Origin: DATNIC01 sp035604635
GTDB lineage: Bacteria; Vulcanimicrobiota; Vulcanimicrobiia; Vulcanimicrobiales; Vulcanimicrobiaceae
Direction of reading: 5' to 3'
Length of the DNA: 25,790 nucleotides
Assembly (NCBI GenBank): GCA_035604635.1
Contig: DATNIC010000080.1
Location: 1-25,790, forward strand
The notes beneath the pieces are model-generated. The model was not told the DNA's origin, made no database searches, and saw only the letters and a list, made by a program, of their open reading frames with translations. How positions within the stretch are numbered: position 1 is the first letter of the stretch; each line of letters starts with the position of its first letter. The position numbers and the translations under genes are program-made. This document shows positions 13,833 to 22,475 of this stretch, one piece after another.

Positions 13833-16814
13833 ATGTCCCAGGCGTCCCCCCGGGCCCTCGATTCGATCGTTATCAAGGGCGCCCGCGAACATAACCTCAA
13901 GAATGTCGACCTTACTCTGCCGCGCAACCGGTTGATCGTCATCACCGGGCTCTCCGGTTCCGGGAAGTCGTCGCTGGCGTTCGACACGATCTATGCCGAA
14001 GGGCAGCGTCGCTACGTCGAGTCGCTCTCGGCGTATGCCCGTCAATTCCTCGGGCAAATGGAGAAGCCTGACGTCGATTACATCGAGGGGCTCTCGCCGG
14101 CGATCTCGATCGATCAGAAGTCGACGTCGAAGAATCCGCGCTCGACGGTCGGTACGGTCACCGAGATCTACGATTATCTGCGCTTGCTCTACGCTCGGAT
14201 TGGGAGACCGCATTGCTACAACTGCGGCCGCGAGGTCAGCGCGCAGACGAGCGACCAGATCGTCGATCAGATCATGGAGCAGCCGGAAGGGACGCGGCTG
14301 CAACTCCTGGCGCCGGTGATCCGCGGGCGCAAGGGCGAGTACACCAAGCTTTTTGAGGAGATCGCAAAGGAGGGCTTCGCGCGAGTCCGCGTCGATGGCC
14401 AGATCAAAGAGCTTCGCGAAAAGATCGAGCTCGACAAGAAAAAGAAACACACGATCGAGGTGGTCGTCGACCGTCTGATCAAGAAGCCCGACTTGCGCAA
14501 GCGTCTCGCCGACAGCGTCGAAACGACGTTGCGGCTCTCGACCGGGATCGTGACGGTCGTCGCCGAGACGCCGGACAAGCAATCGCGCGAGATCACGTTT
14601 AGCGAGGCGCTGGCCTGCGTGTATTGCGGCCTCTCGTTCGGAGAGCTCGAGCCGCGGCTGTTTTCGTTCAACTCGCCCTACGGCGCGTGTCCGACGTGCA
14701 GCGGCTTGGGCGTGAAGATCGAGATCGATCCGTGGAAGGTGATCCCCGACCGGAGCAAGTCGATCGAGGGCGGCGCGATCGTCCCGTGGAGCAGGAACAT
14801 GGGCTCCGGGCGCTACCCGTCGATGAATCCGTATTACATGCAGCAGTTGGAACGCGTGCTGCGCAGCCGGCGCGTGAAAATGTCGACGCCGATCGAGAAG
14901 ATGCCCGAAGACGTCGTCGAGATGATCCTCTACGGCAGCGATAAGAAGCAGCGCTTCAGCTACGAATCGCGCAGCGGCCATTCTTGGAATTACGAGACGA
15001 CCTTCGAAGGCGTCGTCAACAATCTGCAGCGCCGCTACAACGAGACCTCGAGCGACTACGTCAAGGAAGAGATCGAGAAGTTCATGTCGGCCTCCACTTG
15101 TCAGGCATGCAAAGGCGCCCGCCTCAAGCCCGAAGCGCTCGCCGTGACGGTCGGTGGTACGAACATCAACGAGGTCACGAAACTCCCGGTCGAGCGCTCG
15201 GAGGCGTTCTTCCGCGAGCTCAAGCTGAGCGAACGCGAGGAGCTGATCGCGCATCAGATCCTCAAGGAGATCCGCGCGCGCCTAGGCTTTCTCGCGAACG
15301 TCGGCCTGGGCTATCTCGATCTCGCGCGCAGCGCGACGACGCTCTCGGGCGGCGAGTCGCAACGAATCCGGCTGGCGACGCAAATCGGCAGCTCGCTCGT
15401 CGGCGTCCTCTACATCTTGGATGAGCCGTCGATCGGCTTGCATCAACGCGACAACGATCGTCTCTTGGCGACGCTGAAGACCCTGCGCGATATTGGAAAC
15501 ACGCTGATCATCATCGAGCACGACGAGGACACGATGCGCGAGGCCGACGTGATCGTCGACATGGGCCCCGGTGCCGGCGCCGAAGGCGGCCGCGTCTTGA
15601 CCGTTGGGTCGCTCGAAGAGGTCCTCAGGAATCCCGAATCTGCGACGGGCGCGTATCTCTCGGGGCGCAGCTTCATCCCGATCCCCAAGGTTCGCCGCAC
15701 GCCGCGCGCGTGGCTCAACGTGAAGAACGCGAAAGCGAACAACTTGCGCGGGGTCGACGTCGACTTTCCGATCGGGACGTTCACCTGCGTGACCGGCGTC
15801 AGCGGGAGCGGAAAATCGTCGCTCGTCAACGAGGTCTTGGTCAAAGCGCTCAACCAGCATCTGCACGGACAACCCGCCGGCGGGACGTACGGGACGGTGA
15901 AGGGCGCAGCCGCGCTCGACAAGCTGGTCGTGATCGATCAATCTCCGATCGGCCGCACGCCGCGCAGCAATCCGGCAACGTACACCGGCGCGTTCGACTA
16001 CATCCGCGAGCTCTTCTCGCAGCTGCCCGACTCGAAGATGCGCGGCTACACGCCGGGGCGGTTCTCGTTCAACGTGAAGGGTGGCCGATGCGAAGGCTGC
16101 GAGGGCGACGGGATCATCAAGATCGAGATGCACTTTCTGCCCGACGTCTACGTCCCGTGCGAGGTCTGCAAAGGCAAGCGCTACAACGCGCAGACTTTGG
16201 AAGTGAAGTTCAAGGGGAAGTCGATCGCCGACGTCCTCGAGATGCGCGTCGACGAGGCCGACGAGTTGTTCGCGTCGATCCCGCGCGTTCATAACAAGCT
16301 CAAGACGATCTGCGAGGTCGGCCTGGGCTACATCAAGATGGGTCAGCCGGCGACGCAGCTCTCGGGAGGCGAGGCGCAGCGCATCAAGCTCGCTACGGAG
16401 CTGTCGAAGCGTTCGACGGGACGGACGTTCTACGTCCTCGACGAACCGACGACGGGCTTACACTTTGCCGACATTCACAAGCTGCTCGAGGTCTTGCAGC
16501 GCCTGGTCGAGATGGGGAACACGGTCCTCGTCATCGAGCACAACCTCGATGTCGTCAAGACCGCCGACTACCTGATCGATCTCGGTCCGGAAGGCGGAGA
16601 TCGCGGCGGGACGGTCGTCGCAACCGGGACGCCGGAAGAAGTGGCCCAGAACGAACGCTCGTTTACGGGGCTCTATCTCAAGGATCGCCTGAGCGACGAG
16701 CGCGCACAGGGTCGTCACGCGCTCGATCGCGCGCACATGGACGAGCTCGAACGGCAGAACATCGCTGCACTCGACGACCTCGCCCACGAGGAGCGCGTCG
16801 CCGTCGAGGTATAG
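13833..16814 (+). CDS. uvrA: UvrABC excinuclease subunit A
   Basis: UvrA is the dimeric ABC-type ATPase that recognises bulky DNA lesions and loads UvrB. The 993 residues cover the whole family architecture. The first Walker A motif GLSGSGKSS is at 39-47. The UvrB-binding and insertion domains contain HCYNCGREV, and the first zinc module is ACVYCG...GACPTCSG. Signature 1 is LSGGESQRIRLA with Walker B LYILDEPSIGLH. The second Walker A is GVSGSGKSS, and the second zinc finger is CEGCEGDG...CEVCKG, which contacts DNA. Signature 2 is LSGGEAQRIKLA with YVLDEPTTGLH. It ends with a charged C-terminal tail of about 45 residues. The ATG start gives the usual N-terminus. No obvious Shine-Dalgarno site precedes it. 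Confidence 0.98.
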   Translation: MSQASPRALDSIVIKGAREHNLKNVDLTLPRNRLIVITGLSGSGKSSLAFDTIYAEGQRRYVESLSAYARQFLGQMEKPDVDYIEGLSPAISIDQKSTSKNPRSTVGTVTEIYDYLRLLYARIGRPHCYNCGREVSAQTSDQIVDQIMEQPEGTRLQLLAPVIRGRKGEYTKLFEEIAKEGFARVRVDGQIKELREKIELDKKKKHTIEVVVDRLIKKPDLRKRLADSVETTLRLSTGIVTVVAETPDKQSREITFSEALACVYCGLSFGELEPRLFSFNSPYGACPTCSGLGVKIEIDPWKVIPDRSKSIEGGAIVPWSRNMGSGRYPSMNPYYMQQLERVLRSRRVKMSTPIEKMPEDVVEMILYGSDKKQRFSYESRSGHSWNYETTFEGVVNNLQRRYNETSSDYVKEEIEKFMSASTCQACKGARLKPEALAVTVGGTNINEVTKLPVERSEAFFRELKLSEREELIAHQILKEIRARLGFLANVGLGYLDLARSATTLSGGESQRIRLATQIGSSLVGVLYILDEPSIGLHQRDNDRLLATLKTLRDIGNTLIIIEHDEDTMREADVIVDMGPGAGAEGGRVLTVGSLEEVLRNPESATGAYLSGRSFIPIPKVRRTPRAWLNVKNAKANNLRGVDVDFPIGTFTCVTGVSGSGKSSLVNEVLVKALNQHLHGQPAGGTYGTVKGAAALDKLVVIDQSPIGRTPRSNPATYTGAFDYIRELFSQLPDSKMRGYTPGRFSFNVKGGRCEGCEGDGIIKIEMHFLPDVYVPCEVCKGKRYNAQTLEVKFKGKSIADVLEMRVDEADELFASIPRVHNKLKTICEVGLGYIKMGQPATQLSGGEAQRIKLATELSKRSTGRTFYVLDEPTTGLHFADIHKLLEVLQRLVEMGNTVLVIEHNLDVVKTADYLIDLGPEGGDRGGTVVATGTPEEVAQNERSFTGLYLKDRLSDERAQGRHALDRAHMDELERQNIAALDDLAHEERVAVEV

Positions 16815-16866
16815 ACTCTAAGGGATTTCCAAGCCTGGCCCAAACCACGGCGGCTAGGATACAGGC

Positions 16867-18429
16867 ATGGAAGCGGCACGCGATGCTCTACGCGAGGCCG
16901 TTGAACGCAACCCTAACGATCCCGTTGCGCACAACGATCTAGCCGTCGTTCTCTGTCTCCTAGGTGAGCCCGTGGAGGCGTTGCAGCACGCGAAGCGCGC
17001 CGTCGAAATCCGGCCCGACTTGACCGTCGCGTACGTGAATGCCGCCGTAGCAGCGGGCTTCGTGGCGGGCTACGAAGCCGCACTCCCCTGGGTCGATGCC
17101 GCACTCGAGCGCGAGCCCGACGATCTCGCCGCGACCTTGCTGCGCGCCGCAACCCTGGCAAAGCTCGACCGAGGAAGCGAAGCCGTCCAACTCGCTCGCC
17201 GTGCGGTCACCAAGCATCCCGAGTCCGCCCAAGCGCACGAGATTCTCGGCGTCGCTCTGCAAGCGGCGAGACTCTACGACGAGGCTCTGGCGGAATTCGA
17301 TCGTGCCCAATCCCGGGCACGTAGCGGACAGGTCGGCGTGCGCAAAGCGATGATGTTGCTGGAGCAGGGCCGGAACGCCGAGGCGATGCGCGAGCTCGAG
17401 GTCGTCCTCCAAGAAAATCCGACGCTTGCCGTCGCTTGGTATTCTCGCGCTCTCGTCACGGATTTTCAGGTTGGCGCGCACGACATCGCCGCGATGCAAA
17501 ACCTGCTGCGCGGCTCGAAGAGTTTGACGTTCAACGACAGCATTCAGCTAAAGTTCGCAATCGGTCGGGCGTGCATTTCGGCCGGCGAGGTCGGCGCCGG
17601 ATTTTCGCACGTGGCGGATGGGAACGGGATGAAGCGCGCATCGATCGACTACAGCATCGAAGCCGACGAGCGACGCATGCTCGACATCGCCGAGACCTTC
17701 TCGGCCGATTTTCTCGAACGACATGCAGGCGGCGGTAACCTTTCCGAACAGCCGATCCTCGTGATCGGGATGCCACGTTCGGGGACGAGCTTGGTCGAAC
17801 AAATCCTGGCGTCGCACCAGTTGGTTTTCGGAGCGGGAGAGCTGCCGTTCATCGGTGGCGCCGTCGAAGGGCTCGACCCATCGCGCAGGGATCGCCTGCG
17901 GGACGCTGCCGATGAGTACATCGCAACGCTCGCTTGCCGGGCGCCCGACGCTGAGCGCATTATCGATAAGATGCCGTTCAATTTTCTCCACGTCGGATTC
18001 ATCCGTTTGATGCTGCCCAACGCGCGCATCATTCATTGCCGGCGTGACTCGCTCGACACGTGCCTGTCGTGTTATCTCACCCTGTTCGATAATCGAATCG
18101 GATTCTGCTACGATCAGACCGAGCTCGGACGCTACTTCCGAGCCTACGACCAGCTGATGCGCCACTGGCGAGCGATACTTCCGGCGGATCGTTTTCTGGA
18201 AGTCGACTACGAGAGCATCGTGGCGGACTTGGAAGGACAGGCACGACGGCTAGTCGATTTCTGCGGCCTGCCGTGGGACGAAACGTGTCTGGCCTTTCAC
18301 ATGACCGAGCGACCGGTCCTCACGGCGAGCATGAATCAAGTCCGGCGACCGATCTACGCTACGAGCGTCGGGCGGTCGAAGAATTTCGTTTCCTACCTCG
18401 GGCTGCTCGCGGAAGCGCTCGGGCTCTAA
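16867..18429 (+). CDS. TPR-repeat sulfotransferase
   Basis: The 520-residue protein has an N-terminal superhelix of about five to six tetratricopeptide repeats (residues 1-190, for example PVAHNDLAVVLCLLGEPVEALQHAKRAVEIRPD). A PAPS-dependent sulfotransferase domain follows. The 5'-phosphosulfate loop is IGMPRSGTSLVEQIL (R304-S-G-T) and the 3'-phosphate site is RIIHCRRDSLDTCLSCY. Family members transfer sulfate from PAPS to tyrosine residues, glycans or lipids; the TPR part usually binds the protein acceptor. There is no signal peptide, so it is expected in the cytoplasm. An AGGA site lies seven bases before the ATG, and a TAGGAT box at 16853-16858 could be a -10 element. No PAPS-synthesis genes are in the window, so the acceptor is unknown. 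Confidence 0.85.
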   Translation: MEAARDALREAVERNPNDPVAHNDLAVVLCLLGEPVEALQHAKRAVEIRPDLTVAYVNAAVAAGFVAGYEAALPWVDAALEREPDDLAATLLRAATLAKLDRGSEAVQLARRAVTKHPESAQAHEILGVALQAARLYDEALAEFDRAQSRARSGQVGVRKAMMLLEQGRNAEAMRELEVVLQENPTLAVAWYSRALVTDFQVGAHDIAAMQNLLRGSKSLTFNDSIQLKFAIGRACISAGEVGAGFSHVADGNGMKRASIDYSIEADERRMLDIAETFSADFLERHAGGGNLSEQPILVIGMPRSGTSLVEQILASHQLVFGAGELPFIGGAVEGLDPSRRDRLRDAADEYIATLACRAPDAERIIDKMPFNFLHVGFIRLMLPNARIIHCRRDSLDTCLSCYLTLFDNRIGFCYDQTELGRYFRAYDQLMRHWRAILPADRFLEVDYESIVADLEGQARRLVDFCGLPWDETCLAFHMTERPVLTASMNQVRRPIYATSVGRSKNFVSYLGLLAEALGL

Positions 18430-18473
18430 TCCGCGGAAGAAGTTCCCTCGGAAGTAGCCGAAGGTACGGACCC

Positions 18474-18479
18474 AAGGAG
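18474..18479 (+). promoter_or_regulatory. Shine-Dalgarno AAGGAG for the hydratase-lyase
   Basis: AAGGAG lies six bases before the ATG at 18486. It fixes the start of the enoyl-CoA hydratase-family gene against a longer frame that reads back into the sulfotransferase gene. Confidence 0.75.
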
Positions 18480-18485
18480 AAAGCG

Positions 18486-19328
18486 ATGAGCGATAGCCGC
18501 GTCCCCGGTGGAAAAGACGTTTTGGTCGAGTTCGACGAGCGTATCGCGTGGGTCTCGATCAATCGCCCGGAAAAGCGAAACGCGATGAGCGCCGAGCTCG
18601 CGTATGAGATGCTCGAGGTCCTCGAGGCGCTCGAGGTCGACGATCGTTGCGGTGTCCTCGTGCTGACCGGCGTGGGCGAGTCGTTCTCCGCGGGGATGGA
18701 TCTGAAGGACTACTTTCGCGCGACCGACGATTTGCCGGCGCTCGAGCGGCAGCGCGTCTATCGGATCAACGCGATGTGGCAGTGGCGCTTCCTCGCGCCG
18801 TATCCGAAGCCGACGATCGCGATGGTCAACGGCTGGTGCTTCGGTGGTGCGTTCACGCCGCTCGTCTCCTGCGACCTCGCGATCGCGGCCGAAGACGCGA
18901 TATTCGGCCTCTCGGAGATCAACTGGGGGATCATCCCGGCCGGCGTCGTCACCAAAGCGGTCGCGATGGTGATGAACCAGCGAGATGCGCTCTATTACAT
19001 CATGACGGGCGAGACGTTCGACGGAAAGAAAGCCGCCGACATGGGGCTCGTCAACGAGGCGGTCCCTCGCGCCCAACTCCGCGAACGCGTCCGTAAGCTG
19101 GCGCTGGTCCTCCTGGAAAAGAACCCGACGGTGCTGCGTCAGGCGAAGCTCGCATACAAAGCGATCCGCGAGGGCATGTCGTGGGACACTGCGGCCGACT
19201 ATTTGGCGGCGAAGATGGACCAAACGACGGTACAGGATACCGAGCGCGGACGCGAGCAGGGGATGAAGCAGTTTCTCGATGACAAGACGTTTCGGCCCGG
19301 ATTGGGCGCGTACCGGCGCAAGCGCTGA
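18486..19328 (+). CDS. p-Hydroxycinnamoyl-CoA hydratase/lyase (feruloyl-CoA to vanillin)
   Basis: The 280-residue crotonase-fold enzyme is closely similar, from memory, to Pseudomonas HCHL (ech). Shared stretches include INRPEKRNAMS, GVLVLTGVGESFSAGMDLKDYFR, WQWRF, KPTIAMVNGWCFGG, FGLSEINWGI, LYYIMTGETFDGKKAADMGLVNE, LLEKNPTVLR and DTERGREQGMKQFLDDK. HCHL hydrates feruloyl-, caffeoyl- or p-coumaroyl-CoA and then cleaves it by a retro-aldol step to the benzaldehyde and acetyl-CoA. The catalytic Glu (Glu144 here, HCHL Glu143) and the Tyr of the substrate hydroxyl site (Tyr239) are conserved. The oxyanion-side Ser position seems to be Thr124. No CoA ligase or vanillin dehydrogenase gene is adjacent. 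It precedes ligA by 71 bp. Confidence 0.9.
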   Translation: MSDSRVPGGKDVLVEFDERIAWVSINRPEKRNAMSAELAYEMLEVLEALEVDDRCGVLVLTGVGESFSAGMDLKDYFRATDDLPALERQRVYRINAMWQWRFLAPYPKPTIAMVNGWCFGGAFTPLVSCDLAIAAEDAIFGLSEINWGIIPAGVVTKAVAMVMNQRDALYYIMTGETFDGKKAADMGLVNEAVPRAQLRERVRKLALVLLEKNPTVLRQAKLAYKAIREGMSWDTAADYLAAKMDQTTVQDTERGREQGMKQFLDDKTFRPGLGAYRRKR

Positions 19329-19334
19329 CGCCGC

Positions 19335-19373
19335 ATGAAGACCGAACGCGAGCGGGTGGCTCCGGTCCGCTGA
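19335..19373 (+). other. Possible 12-codon leader peptide before ligA
   Basis: ATG at 19335 opens a 12-codon frame (MKTERERVAPVR) ending with TGA at 19371-19373. That stop overlaps the CTG at 19370, in the ligA frame, as CTGA. No strong ribosome site precedes the ATG. It could couple translation to ligA, or it may be chance. Confidence 0.2.
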
Positions 19374-19399
19374 ATACATTCGCCCAGCGCGCTGAAGAG

Positions 19400-21364
19400 T
19401 TGCGCGAGAAGATCGAGGAGGCAAATTACCGCTACTACGTCCTCGACGACCCGAAGATCAGCGACGCCGAGTACGACCGGCTCTTTCGGCAGCTCGTCGA
19501 GCTCGAGGCGGCCCATCCCGAGCTCATCACTCCGGATTCGCCGACACAGCGAATCGGCGCGATCGCGGGAGCCGGTTTTCCCGAATACCGGCATGTCCGT
19601 CCGATGCAGAGTCTCGCCAACGCCTTCGACGAGGACGAGCTGCGCGCGTTCGATGCGCGGGTACGCCGATTGGCGGGGACCGATGTCGCGTATACGCTCG
19701 AGTTGAAGATCGACGGTCTGGCGATCGCCGCTCACTATGAGGACGGCGCCTTGGTCCGGGGTGGGACGCGCGGCGACGGGACGATCGGCGAAGACGTCAC
19801 CGCCAATCTGCGAACCGTCAAGTCGATCCCGCTGCGCCTGCGCGGAGAGGTTCTACGGCGAATCGAGGCGCGCGGCGAAGTCTACATGCGCAAATCCGAC
19901 TTCGAAAAACTCAACGCTGAACGCGACGCCGCGGGGCAAGCGACGTTTGCGAATCCGCGCAACGCGGCATCGGGAGGCATCCGTCAGCTCGATCCGCGGC
20001 TGACGGCGCAACGGCGCCTATCGTTCTTTGCCTACGCGGTCGGCGAGGTCGAGGGCGAGACCTTGACCACGCAGTTCGAATTGCTCGCCTATCTGCGCTC
20101 GCTCGGTTTTCCGACGAATCCGCACAACGCGCGCTGCGAGACGATGGATGCGCTGATCGCTTATTGCCGGCGTTGGGAGACGGAGCGCGACTCGCTCGAC
20201 TACGAGATCGACGGCGTCGTCGTCAAAGTCGACGAGCTTGCGCTGCAGGAGAAGCTCGGGAGCGCCGGACGCGATCCGCGTTGGGCCGTCGCCTACAAGT
20301 TCCGCGCGCGCGAGGCGCAGACGAAGCTGCTCGAGATCCGCGTCAACGTCGGCCGGACCGGGACGCTCAATCCGTACGCGGTCCTCGAGCCGGTCAGCAT
20401 CGGCGGGGTCACGGTCCGGATGGCGACGCTGCACAACGAGGGGGATATCCACCGTAAGGACATTCGCGTCGGCGACGTCGTGATCGTCCGGCGCGCGGGC
20501 GACGTAATCCCCGAAGTCGTCGGACCCGTCCCCGGTGAGCGCAAGGGAAATCCTCCGATTTACCATTTGCCGAAGAAGTGTCCGGTCTGCGGTTCGGCCG
20601 TCGACCATCCCGAAGGCGAGGCGATGTCGCGTTGCACCAACGCGACGTGTCCGGCGCAGCGCAAGGAACGGATCCGGCATTTCTGTTCGCGCGGCGCGAT
20701 GGACATCGAAGGGATCGGCGACGTCCTTTCGAGCGTCCTGGTCGACGCAGACCTCGTTCACGACGTCTCTGATCTTTATGCGTTGACGGCCGACGAACTC
20801 GGCACGCTGCCGCGCATGGGCGACAAGACGGTCGCCAATATCCTCGAAGCGATCGAAAACTCGAAGTCGCGCGGTCTCGCGCGCTTGCTTTTCGGCTTGG
20901 GGATCCGGTTTGTCGGTGCGGTGAACGCCGAGATCCTAGCGTCGCATTTCGGCTCGATCGATGCGCTCGCCGCCGCCTCGGAGGACGAGCTCTCGGAGAT
21001 CGACGGCGTCGGGCCGCGCATCGCCGAGAGCCTCGAACTGTTCTTCGCTCAGAAGCCCAATCGCGCGATGATCGACCGGCTCAAACGCGCAGGGGTCGAC
21101 ATGACCGCGCCCAAACGCGCGCGCAAGGCGGCCGGTGCGCTTGCCGGCAAGACGTTCGTGTTGACCGGGACGTTACCGTCGCTGACGCGCGACGAGGCGA
21201 GCGCGAAGATCGTCGAGGCGGGCGGCAAAGTCACGGGATCGGTCAGCAAAAAGACCGACTATGTGATCGCAGGCATCGAAGCCGGCAGCAAATTGACGAA
21301 AGCCGAATCGTTGGGGATAGCGATCCTCGACGAGGAAGGCCTTAAGAAGCTGCTCAACCCGTAA
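19400..21364 (+). CDS. ligA: NAD-dependent DNA ligase LigA
   Basis: LigA seals nicks in replication and excision repair using NAD. The frame holds domain Ia (YRYYVLDDPKISDAEYDRL), the nucleotidyl-transfer Lys in LELKIDG (Lys103 counting from the TTG start), and the later adenylation motifs (ESRGEVYM-type segment RIEARGEVYM, DYEIDGVVVKV, AVAYKF). These are followed by the OB fold, a four-Cys zinc finger (CPVCG...CTNATC), helix-hairpin-helix repeats (ALGTLPRMGDKT, EIDGVGPRIAESL) and a C-terminal BRCT domain. All domains are present in 654 residues. The first canonical start is TTG at 19400, but the N-terminal residues TFAQRAEEL before it look conserved. A CTG at 19370 is thus a plausible true start, overlapping a 12-codon leader frame as CTGA. 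Confidence 0.95.
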   Translation: MREKIEEANYRYYVLDDPKISDAEYDRLFRQLVELEAAHPELITPDSPTQRIGAIAGAGFPEYRHVRPMQSLANAFDEDELRAFDARVRRLAGTDVAYTLELKIDGLAIAAHYEDGALVRGGTRGDGTIGEDVTANLRTVKSIPLRLRGEVLRRIEARGEVYMRKSDFEKLNAERDAAGQATFANPRNAASGGIRQLDPRLTAQRRLSFFAYAVGEVEGETLTTQFELLAYLRSLGFPTNPHNARCETMDALIAYCRRWETERDSLDYEIDGVVVKVDELALQEKLGSAGRDPRWAVAYKFRAREAQTKLLEIRVNVGRTGTLNPYAVLEPVSIGGVTVRMATLHNEGDIHRKDIRVGDVVIVRRAGDVIPEVVGPVPGERKGNPPIYHLPKKCPVCGSAVDHPEGEAMSRCTNATCPAQRKERIRHFCSRGAMDIEGIGDVLSSVLVDADLVHDVSDLYALTADELGTLPRMGDKTVANILEAIENSKSRGLARLLFGLGIRFVGAVNAEILASHFGSIDALAAASEDELSEIDGVGPRIAESLELFFAQKPNRAMIDRLKRAGVDMTAPKRARKAAGALAGKTFVLTGTLPSLTRDEASAKIVEAGGKVTGSVSKKTDYVIAGIEAGSKLTKAESLGIAILDEEGLKKLLNP

Positions 21365-21395
21365 GCGTGGATGTTTCCGTCATTGTGAGGCTGAT

Positions 21396-22475
21396 ATGAC
21401 CAAGGTTCGTGAGTTTATGACCGGCTGGGAGCCTGGACAGATGTCTGCAATGCTTGCGTGGTCGGAGCGCAGCAAGGAAGATCTGTGCGGGGCGGCTACG
21501 GGCAAGCGAAAGCCACCCAAGCTGCGCCCCTTCGATCTGATCAGCGAGCCTCATAGGCCGGTATTCGTCTTCTCGAACCAGGACGTTCGCGTGGCGTTCG
21601 AAAGCGCGGCCGGAGTGGCTCCGTTCTTCCGCCGGAACATCGATTTCGACGAGGCCATCTTCCAATTTGCCGGCAAGAGCACCATCGAATCGGAGATGGC
21701 GATCAATGAACTCCTACCCGGTGAGATGCTCGTCATTCCCCGCGGAATCGCACGTCGCAGCATCGGCGACGCGGATTCGCTCCGCATGACCGTTGCGATG
21801 CACGCGCCCGTGACGAGTGTCATGGGCGAAGAACTCTGCGTCGGCCGCACCCGATTCGAAGTCAAACGCTTCGGCGGTCCGGCCCTCAAACCGTTGGAAG
21901 GACCAATCCAGGGGGCCGCGCTGATCGAGAAGATGTTCGTTTGGGACGAGGATCCCGCGGACGCAACCGAGGTCAGGCGTCGCTTCGAGGACGTCGTGAA
22001 CGTCAGTAGCACCGAGCGCGATCGAAAGGTCAGTGCGGTCAAGAAGCTGCGGCCCTTCGATCTGTTCACCGAAGTCACCGGCCGAAGGGGCCCGGGACCG
22101 AAGTTTCTCGCCACGCCGACTTGCATGATGGAAGTCTACAACACGGTTGGCGAACAGTTCGCATTCCATCGCGCTCTCGAGAGCGAGGAGTTCGGCTTAC
22201 AGTTCATGGGCGCGTCCGAGAATATGTCGGAGTTCGAGGCGAGCCAAAGCATGACGCCGGGGGAGTTGTTCCTGATTCCCTTGGGCATTGCTCATTCCGT
22301 CCGAAACTGCAAGGCCGACTTCCGGCGGATGGTGATCTACTCGCGCTATCCCTTCAAAGTGCATGTGGACGAGTCGATGCACAAGTTCAACAGCCGATTC
22401 GAGGTATCGGAAACGATCGTGGAAGACGCTCCGTGGCATAGCGAAGCGCGCGAACTCGCCGGTGCCTCGGCATGA
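21396..22475 (+). CDS. Double-cupin protein, homogentisate-dioxygenase-like
   Basis: The 359-residue protein consists of two homologous cupin halves. Each begins with LRPFDL (43-48 and 218-223) and ends with P-G-E-[ML]-x-[LV]-I-P-x-G-I-A (108-119 and 288-299). This layout recalls homogentisate 1,2-dioxygenase and other bicupin ring-cleavage dioxygenases. The second half keeps a possible metal triad: H258, E265, H300. In the first half the same columns are R79, E86 and R120, so it cannot bind metal in the usual way. The ATG has a GTGAGG site five bases upstream. The stop overlaps the next start as ATGA, coupling it to the LivJ-type protein. Substrate unknown; aromatic ring cleavage is only a guess from the fold. 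Confidence 0.72.
   Translation: MTKVREFMTGWEPGQMSAMLAWSERSKEDLCGAATGKRKPPKLRPFDLISEPHRPVFVFSNQDVRVAFESAAGVAPFFRRNIDFDEAIFQFAGKSTIESEMAINELLPGEMLVIPRGIARRSIGDADSLRMTVAMHAPVTSVMGEELCVGRTRFEVKRFGGPALKPLEGPIQGAALIEKMFVWDEDPADATEVRRRFEDVVNVSSTERDRKVSAVKKLRPFDLFTEVTGRRGPGPKFLATPTCMMEVYNTVGEQFAFHRALESEEFGLQFMGASENMSEFEASQSMTPGELFLIPLGIAHSVRNCKADFRRMVIYSRYPFKVHVDESMHKFNSRFEVSETIVEDAPWHSEARELAGASA

Noticed and set aside
13749..15254. 501-residue minus-strand frame opposite uvrA
   Set aside because: Antisense shadow of uvrA codon bias, rich in Arg/Asp/Leu and without any domain signature.
16853..16866. TAGGAT box suggesting a leaderless transcript for the TPR-sulfotransferase
   Set aside because: AGGA within the same bases is also a well-spaced ribosome site, and no -35 element was found, so leaderless start is not supported.
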